From the NCBI GenBank assembly GCA_964492845.1, contig CAZBMZ010000004.1, forward strand, positions 62,001 through 126,000: DNA of 64,000 nt, given 5' to 3'. Under the pieces are notes generated by a model, which saw nothing but the letters and a program-made list of their open reading frames with translations, did no database searches and was not told the DNA's origin. The translations under genes and the position numbers were made by a program. The stretch is from JADJPF01 sp964492845 (GTDB taxonomy: Bacteria; Acidobacteriota; Blastocatellia; Chloracidobacteriales; JADJPF01). This document shows positions 50,588 to 60,754 of this stretch, one piece after another (the first letter of the stretch is position 1; the number at the start of each line of letters is the position of its first letter).

Positions 50588-53374
50588 ATGAACAATAGCT
50601 ATAAATTAAACCTTGAAGAAGTGGTCAAGAAGCTAAATACAAATATAAACAATGGTTTAACAAGTGCAGAAGCAACCAAAAGGCTAGAAGAAAATGGGCC
50701 TAATGAATTAGTAGAACAAGGTGTAAAAAGTCCTTGGCTAATACTTTGGGAACAGCTTACAGCAACAATGGTAATTATTTTGATTTTTGCCGCTATTGTT
50801 TCTGCTATGTTAGCTGATTATAAAGATGCTATTGCAATTATGGCTATTGTTGTTCTTAATGCCTTACTAGGCTTAAGTCAGGAACTAAAGGCAGAAAAAG
50901 CCATTGCCGCGCTAAAAAAATTAGCTGTTCCTAGCGTTAAAGTCCGTCGGGATGGAACTGTCCAAGATGTTTCTGCCCGTGAACTTGTAACAGGTGATAT
51001 TGTCTTAATTGAAGCAGGTAACATTATCCCAGCAGATTGTAGAATTTTGGAAAGTGCTAACTTAAAAATCCAGGAAGCTGCTTTAACTGGCGAATCCGAT
51101 GCAGTAGAAAAAAAGGCTGATTTTGCTGCCAGCACAGACCTTCCCCTAGGCGATAGAATCAACATGTCTTATATGGGAACAATTGTCACCTATGGACGCG
51201 GCCAAGCAATTGTTGATGCTACAGGAATGAATACCGAGCTAGGCAAAATTGCTACATTAATTCAAAATGTTAACCAAGAATCTACCCCTCTTCAAAAACG
51301 CTTAGACCAAGTTGGAAAAAGCTTACTTATAGGTATTTTAATATTAGTATCTATAATTTTTGTCTTAGGTTTAGCAAGAGGTGAAAGCGTTCATTTTATG
51401 ATGCTAATGGCTGTAAGTTTAGCCGTTGCAGCAATACCTGAAGCTTTGCCTGCCGTTGTAACAATTACTTTAGCTCTAGGCTCTCAACGAATGCTTAAAC
51501 GCCATGCTTTAATCCGCAAATTGCCAGCCGTTGAAACTCTAGGCTCAATTACTGTTATTTGTTCTGATAAAACCGGCACACTTACAGAAAACCGCATGAC
51601 GGTAACTATGCTAGATGTTGCTGGTGATAAGTTAGATTTAACTAATAAAGAAAAGAAATTTGCACTTTCTAATAAAGACCAAGAACTAGCTTTGCTTTTA
51701 GTCGGTGGTGCATTATGTACCGATGTAATAATAAAAACTAATGATGATAAAAGTCTTGCTACCAAAGAAGCCATTAACACAATAGGCGATCCAACAGAAA
51801 ATGCTTTAGTTATTGCAGCAGCTAGTCAAAATATCTTAAAGCCAGAACTTGAAAGAGTTTTGCCTAGAGTGGCAGAAGTCCCTTTTGATTCTGAACGTAA
51901 AAGAATGACTACCATTCATAAACTTGCTAGCTCTGATGAAAAAAATAGTGAAATGTTAGCTTTAATTCAACCTGTAAAAGAGCAACTTTTAGCATCCAAC
52001 CTGCCTTATTTAGCTTTTACCAAAGGTGCTGTAGATGGACTATTGCACATGACCAAATCTGTAATAATCCAAGGAAAAATAGAGCCAATAACAGACAAAT
52101 TGCGAGAAAGAATTACACTTGCACATGATGAAATGACGCAAACTGGCAAACGTGTTTTAGGTATAGCTTTTCGTCTGTTAGATGCTGATCAAATTAATAA
52201 AAGCATGGCTGAAATAGAACAAGATTTAGTTTTTATTGGGATGATGGGAATGATTGACCCGGCCCGGCCAGAAGTTAAAGACGCTGTAGCAGTTTGTAAA
52301 ATGGCAGGAATACACCCAATTATGATTACAGGCGATCATCCATTAACAGCACAATTTATTGCTAAAGAGCTAGGCATTACCAATAATGATAAAATTTTAA
52401 CAGGCCAAGAACTTGATAAACTTTCTGTAGAAGAGCTAAATAAAGTTGTTAATGATGTAGCGGTTTATGCTCGTGTTGCACCTGAACATAAACTTAAAAT
52501 TGTCCAAGCCTTGCAAAATAATGGGCATGTTGTAGCAATGACTGGCGACGGTGTTAATGATGCTCCTGCACTAAAAAAAGCTGACATTGGCGTAGCAATG
52601 GGAATTACAGGAACAGATGTTTCTAAAGAAGCTTCTGATATGGTGTTAACAGATGATAACTTTGCCACCATTGTTGCCGCAGTAGAAGAAGGCCGCGTCA
52701 TTTATGACAACATTAAAAAATATATTAAACAAACTCTTACAGGTAATTTAGCAGCTATTTGGGTAACTCTAATTGCTCCTATTTTTGGACTACCTTTGCC
52801 ACTTCAACCGCTTCAAATCCTTTGGTTAAATTTAGTAGCTGATGGGTTGCCTTCGGTAGCTTTAGGTCTTGAACCCGCAGAACAAGACATAATGAAACGT
52901 CCTCCAAACTACCCTAATGAAAGTATTTTTAGCCGTAGAGTTATCATGCAAATAGTTTGGGGTGGTTTGCTTGTAGGTTCTGTTTTAGCTATGGTGGGTT
53001 ATTGGTATAAAACCAATAACTTAGCAACTTGGCAAACAATGATTCTTACAACTTTGATTTTTTCACGTATGAATCTAATCATGGCAGTTCGTTCTAATAA
53101 ATATTCACTTTTTCAAATAGGGATTCTTTCAAATAAACCATTGCTTGGCGCAGTAAGCCTAACTATCTTGATGCAAATAGCAATAACCTATGTACCATTT
53201 TTGCAAAAGTTTTTTGATACCGTTGCTTTATCTTTAATGGATTTAGCTATTTGCGTTGCTTTAAGTTTAGTGATTTTTGTTGCAATAGAAATAGAAAAAT
53301 TTATAGTAAGAGCCACTAATGTTTCCCCTGACCAACCAGCTATGCCAAGAAAACTTTCTAGCAGCAATGTATAA
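50588..53374 (+). CDS. P-type Ca2+-transporting ATPase (SERCA-like)
   Basis: The 928-residue pump has the phosphorylation site CSDKTGTLTEN (Asp327), MTGDGVNDAPALKKADIGVA, and the TGES-type actuator motif (ALTGESDAVEKK). Ten membrane helices are expected. AIPEALPAVVTITLALGSQR in M4 and LWLNLVADGLPSVALGLEP in M6 match type II Ca2+ pumps, with Asp/Asn/Glu ligands. It would export or sequester Ca2+ at the cost of ATP. A terminator follows. Confidence 0.93.
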   Translation: MNNSYKLNLEEVVKKLNTNINNGLTSAEATKRLEENGPNELVEQGVKSPWLILWEQLTATMVIILIFAAIVSAMLADYKDAIAIMAIVVLNALLGLSQELKAEKAIAALKKLAVPSVKVRRDGTVQDVSARELVTGDIVLIEAGNIIPADCRILESANLKIQEAALTGESDAVEKKADFAASTDLPLGDRINMSYMGTIVTYGRGQAIVDATGMNTELGKIATLIQNVNQESTPLQKRLDQVGKSLLIGILILVSIIFVLGLARGESVHFMMLMAVSLAVAAIPEALPAVVTITLALGSQRMLKRHALIRKLPAVETLGSITVICSDKTGTLTENRMTVTMLDVAGDKLDLTNKEKKFALSNKDQELALLLVGGALCTDVIIKTNDDKSLATKEAINTIGDPTENALVIAAASQNILKPELERVLPRVAEVPFDSERKRMTTIHKLASSDEKNSEMLALIQPVKEQLLASNLPYLAFTKGAVDGLLHMTKSVIIQGKIEPITDKLRERITLAHDEMTQTGKRVLGIAFRLLDADQINKSMAEIEQDLVFIGMMGMIDPARPEVKDAVAVCKMAGIHPIMITGDHPLTAQFIAKELGITNNDKILTGQELDKLSVEELNKVVNDVAVYARVAPEHKLKIVQALQNNGHVVAMTGDGVNDAPALKKADIGVAMGITGTDVSKEASDMVLTDDNFATIVAAVEEGRVIYDNIKKYIKQTLTGNLAAIWVTLIAPIFGLPLPLQPLQILWLNLVADGLPSVALGLEPAEQDIMKRPPNYPNESIFSRRVIMQIVWGGLLVGSVLAMVGYWYKTNNLATWQTMILTTLIFSRMNLIMAVRSNKYSLFQIGILSNKPLLGAVSLTILMQIAITYVPFLQKFFDTVALSLMDLAICVALSLVIFVAIEIEKFIVRATNVSPDQPAMPRKLSSSNV

Positions 53375-53389
53375 AAATAAGGTGGCAAC

Positions 53390-53427
53390 AACACCCATCA
53401 AGGCAACAAATTTGATTGATGGGTGTT
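53390..53427. terminator. Terminator after the Ca2+-ATPase gene
   Basis: AACACCCATCAA (53390-53401) pairs with TTGATGGGTGTT (53416-53427), followed by ATCTCTATATTTTT. It also faces the convergent small membrane gene. Confidence 0.8.
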
Positions 53428-53448
53428 ATCTCTATATTTTTATATAAT

Positions 53449-53637
53449 TTAGTCAATTTTCATAAACTTATCAGACTTTTTTTCTAATCGTCCAACCATA
53501 CCACTTAAAACAAAACATACAGTGCCAGAAAAAATAGCAATCTTGCCCGGTAAAATATTAAAAGCCATTGCTAACATAAAAATAATTCCTGCTGTAATTA
53601 AAGCTACTGATAATAATCTTGTAGTTTGGCTATTCAT
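53449..53637 (-). CDS. Small two-helix membrane protein
   Basis: The 62-residue protein has two hydrophobic segments (LLSVALITAGIIFMLAMAF and IAIFSGTVCFVLSGMVG) and a basic tail. The AAGGAG upstream of ATG 53637 supports a real gene. Function unknown. Confidence 0.55.
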   Translation of the reverse strand: MNSQTTRLLSVALITAGIIFMLAMAFNILPGKIAIFSGTVCFVLSGMVGRLEKKSDKFMKID

Positions 53638-53835
53638 AAATATTTACTCCTTAAAATTAACTAGGTTGCAGCAGTATACGAAAGAAATTTTTGTTTATTG
53701 ACAAGATCCTCTGAACGGTCGATTTTTCCGACTGAATGGTAACTAACAAATTAGTTGCTTGTTGTAGCAGCCTAACTACTTGTGGGAAAATTTAAGCAGT
53801 AGCACAACAACTTTTGGAAATAATAAAATTTAACA

Positions 53836-54885
53836 ATGAAAGAATCATGGGAAACTTATTTTAAAGAAAGTGTTAAGTATATTAAGTATATTCCTTTTGG
53901 AATTGCTTTAGCTGTTTTCTTTCACTTGCTAAATAATCATTGTTGGCAAAACTGGTATAACTTCGTTATTTGTTTAGGGATTGGGTTAATTTATGGCTCA
54001 GTTATAGTTTTAACTGTTTGGGCTTTTCATTTTGGAATTTTTCTTGTTTTTTCCTTGATAAGAGAAAAAACAAACAGCACTCGTAATATACCTTCTCAAC
54101 TATTTATTGCAGGTGTAGCAGTTGGTTCACTTTTTGGAATTTGGCTTGCAGCACAAATAAAAAGCTATATTACTGGAAATGCAATAAGCAATATAACTCT
54201 ATTTCCTTTTATTATAGGTGGAACAATAGGACTAATAATTTATCTTCATATCCTTTACCAAAAAGCCAAAGAAGAAGCCCTGGCCCTACAAGCAAAAGTA
54301 GCCGAAGCCAATTACAACACGCTTAAAAACCAAATGCAGCCACATTTTCTTTTTAATGTCTTAAATAATATTGCTGAACTAATCGAGACAGACCACTTGC
54401 AAGCCTCACAGGTTGCTTATGATTTATCAGAACTTTACCGACAAATTTTAACTAATTCTAAAAACAAAACTGCTAGCTTAGACTCAGAAATCAATATTGT
54501 AAAAAAATATTTAGAACTAGAAAAAGTTCGTTATGGCAACAGGTTAAGTTTTTCTATAAATATTCCTGTCAATGCACAAAATATTTATTTGCCTAGCTTG
54601 ATATTACAAACGCTTGTAGAAAACGCTATAAAACACGGGATTTCTAAACTAATTGAAGGTGGGCATATTTCAATTGATATTAAAGAGTTACCTAATAAAA
54701 TTTTTGAGCTAATTATAATTAATCCAGCAAGTGAAGCGTCTAGTGTTGGTACGGGAACAGGCTTAATTAACACTCAAGAGCGATTATCTTTGCTTTATGG
54801 AGATTTACATAGTTTTTCTATAAAAAAAGATGACAACAATAAAATTGTGACAAGCTTTTGTTTTTTAGGAGAAAAAATTGTCTAA
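53836..54885 (+). CDS. LytS-type sensor histidine kinase
   Basis: The 349-residue kinase has about four membrane helices (1-140) and the His_kinase domain beginning KNQMQPHFLFNVLNNIAEL, where the His is the phosphorylation site. The HATPase lobe has VENAIKHGISK and GTGTGLINTQERL. It forms a two-component pair with the overlapping downstream regulator. The signal is not known. Confidence 0.88.
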   Translation: MKESWETYFKESVKYIKYIPFGIALAVFFHLLNNHCWQNWYNFVICLGIGLIYGSVIVLTVWAFHFGIFLVFSLIREKTNSTRNIPSQLFIAGVAVGSLFGIWLAAQIKSYITGNAISNITLFPFIIGGTIGLIIYLHILYQKAKEEALALQAKVAEANYNTLKNQMQPHFLFNVLNNIAELIETDHLQASQVAYDLSELYRQILTNSKNKTASLDSEINIVKKYLELEKVRYGNRLSFSINIPVNAQNIYLPSLILQTLVENAIKHGISKLIEGGHISIDIKELPNKIFELIIINPASEASSVGTGTGLINTQERLSLLYGDLHSFSIKKDDNNKIVTSFCFLGEKIV

Positions 54886-55630
54886 ACGAATTTTAATTGT
54901 AGATGATGAGCCTTTAGCACTACAAAAACTTTCCCGTTATTTAAGCAAATCAGGACATGAATTTATCGTTCAAGAAGCAAATAATGGAATTGTTGCAGTT
55001 GAAGCAATAGAAAATTTTAAGCCCGATATAATTTTTTTAGATATTCAAATGCCAGGTCTTTCCGGTTTTGAAGTGCTGCAACAATTTGCTGAAAGACCTT
55101 TTCTAGTAGTCTTTCAAACGGCTTTTGATGAATTTGCTATTCAAGCTTTTGAAGAACATGCTTGCGATTACTTACTTAAACCATTTACATTTGAGCGATT
55201 TCAAAAAGCTTTATCAAAGGTTTTAGCACGCACAATTGACCAAGAGCGTCTTCAAGCATTAGAAGAAAAACTAGCCAGCAAAGAAGGTTATTTACAGCGT
55301 TTGACTGTAAAACATGGCTCTCAAATAAAAATACTTAATACACAACAAATAACCTGTTTTATTAGTAAAAATCATTATACTTGTGTTTATTTTGATGGTA
55401 AGAATGAAGCTATTACAGAACTTTCCTTAAGCTACCTTATAAAACGTCTTGACCCTATGCAATTTAGTCAATTGCACCGCAACAACATTGTCCAAGTTTC
55501 TGCAATTAGCGGACTATCTACAACACGAGAAGGAGAAATGTTTATAGATTTAATTAATGGGATGAAACTGCCTGTTTCCCGCAGCAATCGTTCAACAGCA
55601 AAAAAATTAATACTAAAAAGCGATGAATAA
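54878..55630 (+). CDS. LytTR-family response regulator
   Basis: The 250-residue protein has a receiver domain (ILIVDDEPLAL, Asp55 in IIFLDIQMPG, and LLKPF) and a LytTR DNA-binding domain (~150-245: LTVKHGSQIKI, YTCVYFDG, QLHRNNIVQVS). It starts with TTG, preceded by AGGAG, and overlaps the kinase gene by 8 bases, so the pair is translationally coupled. It should control target promoters when phosphorylated by the partner kinase. Confidence 0.92.
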   Translation: MSKRILIVDDEPLALQKLSRYLSKSGHEFIVQEANNGIVAVEAIENFKPDIIFLDIQMPGLSGFEVLQQFAERPFLVVFQTAFDEFAIQAFEEHACDYLLKPFTFERFQKALSKVLARTIDQERLQALEEKLASKEGYLQRLTVKHGSQIKILNTQQITCFISKNHYTCVYFDGKNEAITELSLSYLIKRLDPMQFSQLHRNNIVQVSAISGLSTTREGEMFIDLINGMKLPVSRSNRSTAKKLILKSDE

Positions 55631-55772
55631 ATTTTTATTTTGTAATGCTTGTTTGGCTTAATTTACCCTTTAGCATATATAATAATGACTAGTCAAAAAC
55701 CAGAAGATTAATTAACTTTATTTATAAATAAAACAAATAAATTACTAAAGCTAAAACTCTTAGGAGAAAATA

Positions 55773-56192
55773 ATGAAAAGTTATAGGAAAGAACTTTGGT
55801 TTCAAGTTGCTGCACGCCGAGGTTTTATCAATATTACACCTCAAGTAGAAACTTGTCTTAAAGAAAGTGGTGTAAAAGAAGGCTTTGTGCTGGTTAATGC
55901 AATGCACATTACTGCATCGGTTTTTATTAATGATGATGAATCAGGCTTGCATCATGACTATGAAAAATGGTTGGAAAAACTTGCTCCTCATGAACCTACA
56001 TCCCAATATCGCCATAACAACACTGGCGAAGATAATGCTGACGCTCATATGAAACGCCAAATTATGGGACGTGAAGTTGTTGTAGCTATAACTAATGGAC
56101 ATTTAGACTTTGGCCCTTGGGAGCAAATTTTTTACGGTGAATTTGACGGTATGAGAAAAAAACGTGTTTTAGTCAAAATCATTGGCGAATAA
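55773..56192 (+). CDS. YjbQ/UPF0047-family protein (secondary thiamine-phosphate synthase type)
   Basis: The 139-residue protein matches the YjbQ family: ELWFQVAARRGFINITPQV, NAMHITASVFINDDE, HNNTGEDNADAHMK and GPWEQIFYGEFDG. These small beta-barrel proteins are annotated as secondary thiamine-phosphate synthases; the physiological role is not established. The ATG follows TTAGGAG. Confidence 0.9.
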   Translation: MKSYRKELWFQVAARRGFINITPQVETCLKESGVKEGFVLVNAMHITASVFINDDESGLHHDYEKWLEKLAPHEPTSQYRHNNTGEDNADAHMKRQIMGREVVVAITNGHLDFGPWEQIFYGEFDGMRKKRVLVKIIGE

Positions 56193-56255
56193 TTGTTTTT
56201 CTTTGTTTTCTCGCTCAAAAATCAATAAATTTCCAATAAATCTTAAGGAAAAGGT

Positions 56256-59200
56256 ATGAAATATATTTTACTAGCTAACAAACTTGCATTTTGGCTATGT
56301 TGCTTATGTCTTTTAGCTACAAATACTTTTGCTCAATCTGCTGGAGCAACTTCAGCAGGGCTAGCAGGAACAATAAAAGACTCTACAGGTGCGGTAATTG
56401 CTGGGGCGCAAGTACTGGTAAAAAGCCCTGCTACAGGCTTAGAGCGAGAAGCAACCACAAATGAATTAGGTGGCTTTACTATGAGTTTATTGCCTCCAGG
56501 AGAATATGACATAACAGTTTCAGCAGATGGATTTAGTCCACAATTAAGACGGTTTCAACTTACACTTGGACAAGTTATTAACTTAGAAATAGAGCTTGCA
56601 ACAGGTGCAAGCCAGGAAGTTATAGAAGTAAGCGGTGCTACACCTATTTTAGAGGTAAATAAAACTGAAGTTAGCACAACAATTGACCGACAAAGAATTG
56701 AAAACCTGCCAATTAACCGACGAAATTTTTTAGATTTTTCGCTTACAACACCTGGAGTAAATATTGACCGGTTGCCTATTCAAGGGCCTGCTGCGGCTAG
56801 TGGACTTTCTTTTAATGGACAAACGCCTAGACAAAACAATATTACAATTGATGGACTTGATAATAATGATTTAGGGTCGTCTTCTGTTCGTTCAACTTTT
56901 AGCCAAGACGCTGTGCAGGAATTTCAAGTTGTTAGTAATAGCTTTTCTGCTGAGTTTGGCCGGGCTTTGGGTGGAATTGTTAACATTGTTACTAAATCTG
57001 GAACAAATGAATATCATGGGTCAGCATTTCTTTTTAACCGTAACCAAGACTTAAATGCTCGTAATGCTTTTGCTCGTAGCAATCCGCCATTTTCCCAATA
57101 TCAATTTGGTTTTTCTATAGGTGGCCCAATTGTTAAAAATAAACATTTTTTCTTTAGCTCTTATGAACGCCTTGACGTTACCGCTACTAATTTTGTAACA
57201 ATTAGCGATCTTGCTATTGGTGCATTAACCCGTTTAGGATTCCCTACTCAAAATGGAGATATTCCTTTTGATCAATTTAATAATTCTTTTCTGATTTCTA
57301 CACGTAGCCAACTAAGCAATAAAGATACTTTATCGCTGCGTTATAATTTTTCTCGTGGTGTAGATGAAAACCTACAACCTTTTGGTGGGCTAGTTGCACG
57401 TAGCACTGGCGGACTTGGACAACTGCGAGATGATGCTATTGCTGCAACTAATACAGCAATTCTTTCTCCTCAACTAGTCTTAGAATCTCGGTTTTTATAT
57501 GCTCGACGTAGACAAGTAATAGATAGTCTTGATCCAAATTTAGGCCCGCTACTTAATATTTTTGCTGATGAAGGTTTGATTTTTTCAGGACGAAATACAT
57601 TGCTACCACAACCAAGATTAGAAAGAATTTACCAAGTTTTTAATAACTTTAGTTTTTCAACTTCTCGACACTCAATAAAAGCTGGAGCAGATTTATATTT
57701 TGTTACTTCTGATGAAGACAAAACCGCGCTACCTGTAGTTTATGGCGGTTTAGCAGTATTTCAACCAATAGATTTTGCTATGCAAACAGGCATTCCCGGA
57801 CTACCAACCATTAGCGCGTTACAAAACCTAGATCCAAGCTTGCGAACTCCTGCACAAAGAGCGTTTTTAACCGTCGCTTTTGGTACAATTCCGGGCTTAG
57901 GTGCTGTAGGTGATTTGCCACTACCAGCAGCCTTTGTTCAAGGCTTTGGCAACGCTTTTTCAGGAATTAAAAGCAACTATATTTCTTTCTTTGTCCAAGA
58001 TGACATTAAAATTAAGCCTAACTTTACAATAAAACTAGGTGCGCGTTATGACCGTGAAGGCTTGGACGATCCTTACCCAAGCACTAGCGGTAATCATCTT
58101 AGCCCAAGAATTGCTTTTGCTTACACTCCCGGAAAAAGCAATAAACTCTCAATTCATGGGGCTTATGGGCTTTTTTATGGAGTTACTCAAGTAGGGACAA
58201 TTTTTGCAACTAAAATTGTGGATGGTGTACGAACTAAAACAGCACTGTTAATTTTGGGAAATCCTGCAAGACCCGGACAACCAGCTATAAACCAAGCTTT
58301 AATCAAGGCGTTTTCCCAACCCGGACGGCGTTTTCCTGAAAATGGACAATTTCCAGCCGAGTTAGCTAATACAATTTTTCCTGTTAGAACATTTGTCCCT
58401 GACCCTAATTTTAAGAATGCTTATGCTCATCAAGCTAATTTTGGTTTTGATTATTCCATCAATGCCAACACGGTTTTAACAGTTAATTATCAGCTAGTTC
58501 GAGGCTTACACTTGCTAAGAACTCGAAATATTAATCCCATTATCAGACCTGAGCTTGGTGACCCAGGCGGGCGAGTTTTTCCAGATCGTGGAGATGTTTT
58601 TAGCTTTGAAGGTAGCGGAGATAGTTATTATCACGGCGTAAGTCTGCTAGTTAATCGTCGTCTATCTAACCGAATTAGTGGATTAGTTACTTATACCTAT
58701 TCAAAAACATTAGATAATTTTGTAGATTTTCAAGCTGAACAAGAGGAAGTTGGAGATTCATTAAACTTAGCTGGTGAGCGTGGTTTTTCGGTAAATGATG
58801 TAAGACAACGATTTGTTGCTAGCGGAACGTTTGACATAGGCTATAGTCAAAACGTTTTCTTAAAAGATTTTCAGCTATCAGCAATTATTACAATAAATTC
58901 TGGGCGACCATTTAACTTATTGGCTGGCGTAGACTTAAACCGAAATGGTGATAATCCTCCCGGAGATCGTCCGGCTGGAATTGCTCGCAATGCTGGCATT
59001 TCACCAAAATTTGCAAGCTTTGATATGAGATTAACTAGAATGATTCGCCTCAAGGATCGCTATCAAGTTAACTTGACATTAGAAGCCTTTAACCTTTTCA
59101 ATAGAGTAAATATTCTTTCACTAAACCGTGTTTTTCCACCTAATGCAGATGGTAGCTTTAATCTACCACCAATGGAAAACGGGCGTTTTATCGCTACGCC

Positions 59201-59264
59201 AGACCGTTTTCGTGATGCTAGCCCAGCACGACAACTACAAATAGGCATCCGGTTTAGCTTTTAG
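56256..59264 (+). CDS. TonB-dependent receptor, Oar-like (second copy)
   Basis: The 1002-residue outer-membrane receptor has a signal peptide, an N-terminal carboxypeptidase-regulatory-like domain (GTIKDSTGAVIAGAQVLV, PGEYDITV) and a plug (LPINRRNFLDFSLTTPGV, NNITIDGLDNND, FSAEFGRALGGIVNIVTKSG). The long barrel ends in IRFSF. It is a close paralogue of the gene at 20548 in order of motifs and length, although the two are far apart. The ligand is unknown. It is followed 32 bases later by an SGNH-hydrolase gene. Confidence 0.9.
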   Translation: MKYILLANKLAFWLCCLCLLATNTFAQSAGATSAGLAGTIKDSTGAVIAGAQVLVKSPATGLEREATTNELGGFTMSLLPPGEYDITVSADGFSPQLRRFQLTLGQVINLEIELATGASQEVIEVSGATPILEVNKTEVSTTIDRQRIENLPINRRNFLDFSLTTPGVNIDRLPIQGPAAASGLSFNGQTPRQNNITIDGLDNNDLGSSSVRSTFSQDAVQEFQVVSNSFSAEFGRALGGIVNIVTKSGTNEYHGSAFLFNRNQDLNARNAFARSNPPFSQYQFGFSIGGPIVKNKHFFFSSYERLDVTATNFVTISDLAIGALTRLGFPTQNGDIPFDQFNNSFLISTRSQLSNKDTLSLRYNFSRGVDENLQPFGGLVARSTGGLGQLRDDAIAATNTAILSPQLVLESRFLYARRRQVIDSLDPNLGPLLNIFADEGLIFSGRNTLLPQPRLERIYQVFNNFSFSTSRHSIKAGADLYFVTSDEDKTALPVVYGGLAVFQPIDFAMQTGIPGLPTISALQNLDPSLRTPAQRAFLTVAFGTIPGLGAVGDLPLPAAFVQGFGNAFSGIKSNYISFFVQDDIKIKPNFTIKLGARYDREGLDDPYPSTSGNHLSPRIAFAYTPGKSNKLSIHGAYGLFYGVTQVGTIFATKIVDGVRTKTALLILGNPARPGQPAINQALIKAFSQPGRRFPENGQFPAELANTIFPVRTFVPDPNFKNAYAHQANFGFDYSINANTVLTVNYQLVRGLHLLRTRNINPIIRPELGDPGGRVFPDRGDVFSFEGSGDSYYHGVSLLVNRRLSNRISGLVTYTYSKTLDNFVDFQAEQEEVGDSLNLAGERGFSVNDVRQRFVASGTFDIGYSQNVFLKDFQLSAIITINSGRPFNLLAGVDLNRNGDNPPGDRPAGIARNAGISPKFASFDMRLTRMIRLKDRYQVNLTLEAFNLFNRVNILSLNRVFPPNADGSFNLPPMENGRFIATPDRFRDASPARQLQIGIRFSF

Positions 59265-59296
59265 CAAAATCTTTTTGGGGTATCTATAGAAAAGTT

Positions 59297-60403
59297 ATGT
59301 CAGAAAAACCTAAGTTAAGTACTAAGAAAAAATTGTTTTTTTCTCTATTTATTCTTTTTATTGCACTTATTACTTTAGAAGTCGGCTCACGACTAATTGA
59401 CCGCACACAAGGCAACCAACTTGATGTTTATAAAAGATTTTCCGATAACCCAAAGCTTGGTTATGAATTAGTCCCAAATTACAAAAGAATTAATGAAAAG
59501 AAAAACCGTGAAGCCCTAGTAATCAACTCTTTAGGCTATCGTGGGGCAGAGTTTAGCCCAGAAAAAGCTCCTAACACCACTAGAATTTTATGTATGGGCG
59601 ACTCTTGCACCTTTGAAGGTATTCCAGAAACAGCACCATATCCAAGACAGCTAGAAGAATTACTTAATCAAGATAGAGGGCAAAAAGTTTTTGAAGTAAT
59701 TAATGCTGGTGTGGAAGGCTATGATTCAAATAAAGCACTGGAAAGATTAAAGTTATCGCTAAAGTATAAACCCGATATAGTTACAATTTATATTGGTTGG
59801 AATGATTTATATAATAATGATCCTGAAAAAATTATTAATCAGGAAAAGCCCACAATAATTGCAAAAATTTCTAATCTGCTGCAATATTCGCGTTTTGCTT
59901 CTAAACTACGTAGTCTAATTTTCTTAAAACTTCGCCCTAAACTTAAAACCACAGAACCGCTAAACTCCGCTAAATATCAAGACTTTGTGCCTAGCTGGTA
60001 TGTAAATAATGTTAAAGAAATGATTTCTTTAGTAAAGAGCAGCAATGCTAAACCAATACTAGTAACACTACCATCAATTTTTCATAATAAAATTTCGGCT
60101 GAAGCTTTGGCTAAGGCACAAATGCCATATTTTACCAATAGCAGTGCAGATATGATTTTATTAATAGAAAAGTACAATAAAATTATCAAAGAAATAGCTA
60201 AAGAAACTAACATACCATTGATAGATTTAGCAGCAAAATTTGACCAACTACCTAACAAAGAAGAGTTATTTTCTGATGCAATTCATATGTACAATCCAGG
60301 TAAGCCCTTAGTAGCAGAAGAGTTTAAGACACAAATTGAAAAACTTTTGCTAAGCGAAAATATAGAAAACAATGCTACAGAAAAAGCCAAGTTAGACAAT
60401 TAA
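59297..60403 (+). CDS. Membrane-anchored SGNH/GDSL hydrolase
   Basis: The 368-residue protein has an N-terminal signal anchor (LFFSLFILFIALITLEVG). The SGNH core shows CMGDSCTFEG (Ser103), IGWNDLYNN (the N block) and SDAIHMYNPG (Asp327 and His330). These enzymes remove or add acyl groups on polysaccharides or lipids outside the cytoplasm. It follows the TonB receptor and may be in the same transcript. Confidence 0.82.
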   Translation: MSEKPKLSTKKKLFFSLFILFIALITLEVGSRLIDRTQGNQLDVYKRFSDNPKLGYELVPNYKRINEKKNREALVINSLGYRGAEFSPEKAPNTTRILCMGDSCTFEGIPETAPYPRQLEELLNQDRGQKVFEVINAGVEGYDSNKALERLKLSLKYKPDIVTIYIGWNDLYNNDPEKIINQEKPTIIAKISNLLQYSRFASKLRSLIFLKLRPKLKTTEPLNSAKYQDFVPSWYVNNVKEMISLVKSSNAKPILVTLPSIFHNKISAEALAKAQMPYFTNSSADMILLIEKYNKIIKEIAKETNIPLIDLAAKFDQLPNKEELFSDAIHMYNPGKPLVAEEFKTQIEKLLLSENIENNATEKAKLDN

Positions 60404-60513
60404 AATCATTAGGACACTAGAGAAAGTGTACTATCTTAAACTTATATTTAACTTAACCTAAACCTATAATTTTATTGTTGCTATTATGTTTAATTTTAAG
60501 GAGAAAAATAAAA

Positions 60514-60750
60514 ATGATCTGGAAAATATTTGCAGCAATAATACTATTAATAATAAGTGGTGTAATAAGTGCAGCAGTTGGTTTAATTATAGGTGCATTA
60601 ATTGGTGGAAACTTTTTTACAGGTTTTGAACTTTTTGGACTACGCGGCTATGAAGCTATGGGAGTTTTAGGACTTATAATAGGATTTGCTCTTGGCATAA
60701 TTACACCAATATTGTTATTTGGTTCTAAGTTTGTTAATTGGTTAAGATAG
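60514..60750 (+). CDS. Small glycine-rich membrane protein
   Basis: The 78-residue protein has two or three hydrophobic segments (FAAIILLIISGVISAAVGLI and AMGVLGLIIGFALGIITPIL) with GxxxG-like packing. The start is ATG 60514 with AAGGAG at 60498-60503. No function assigned. Confidence 0.55.
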   Translation: MIWKIFAAIILLIISGVISAAVGLIIGALIGGNFFTGFELFGLRGYEAMGVLGLIIGFALGIITPILLFGSKFVNWLR

Positions 60751-60754
60751 TTTT

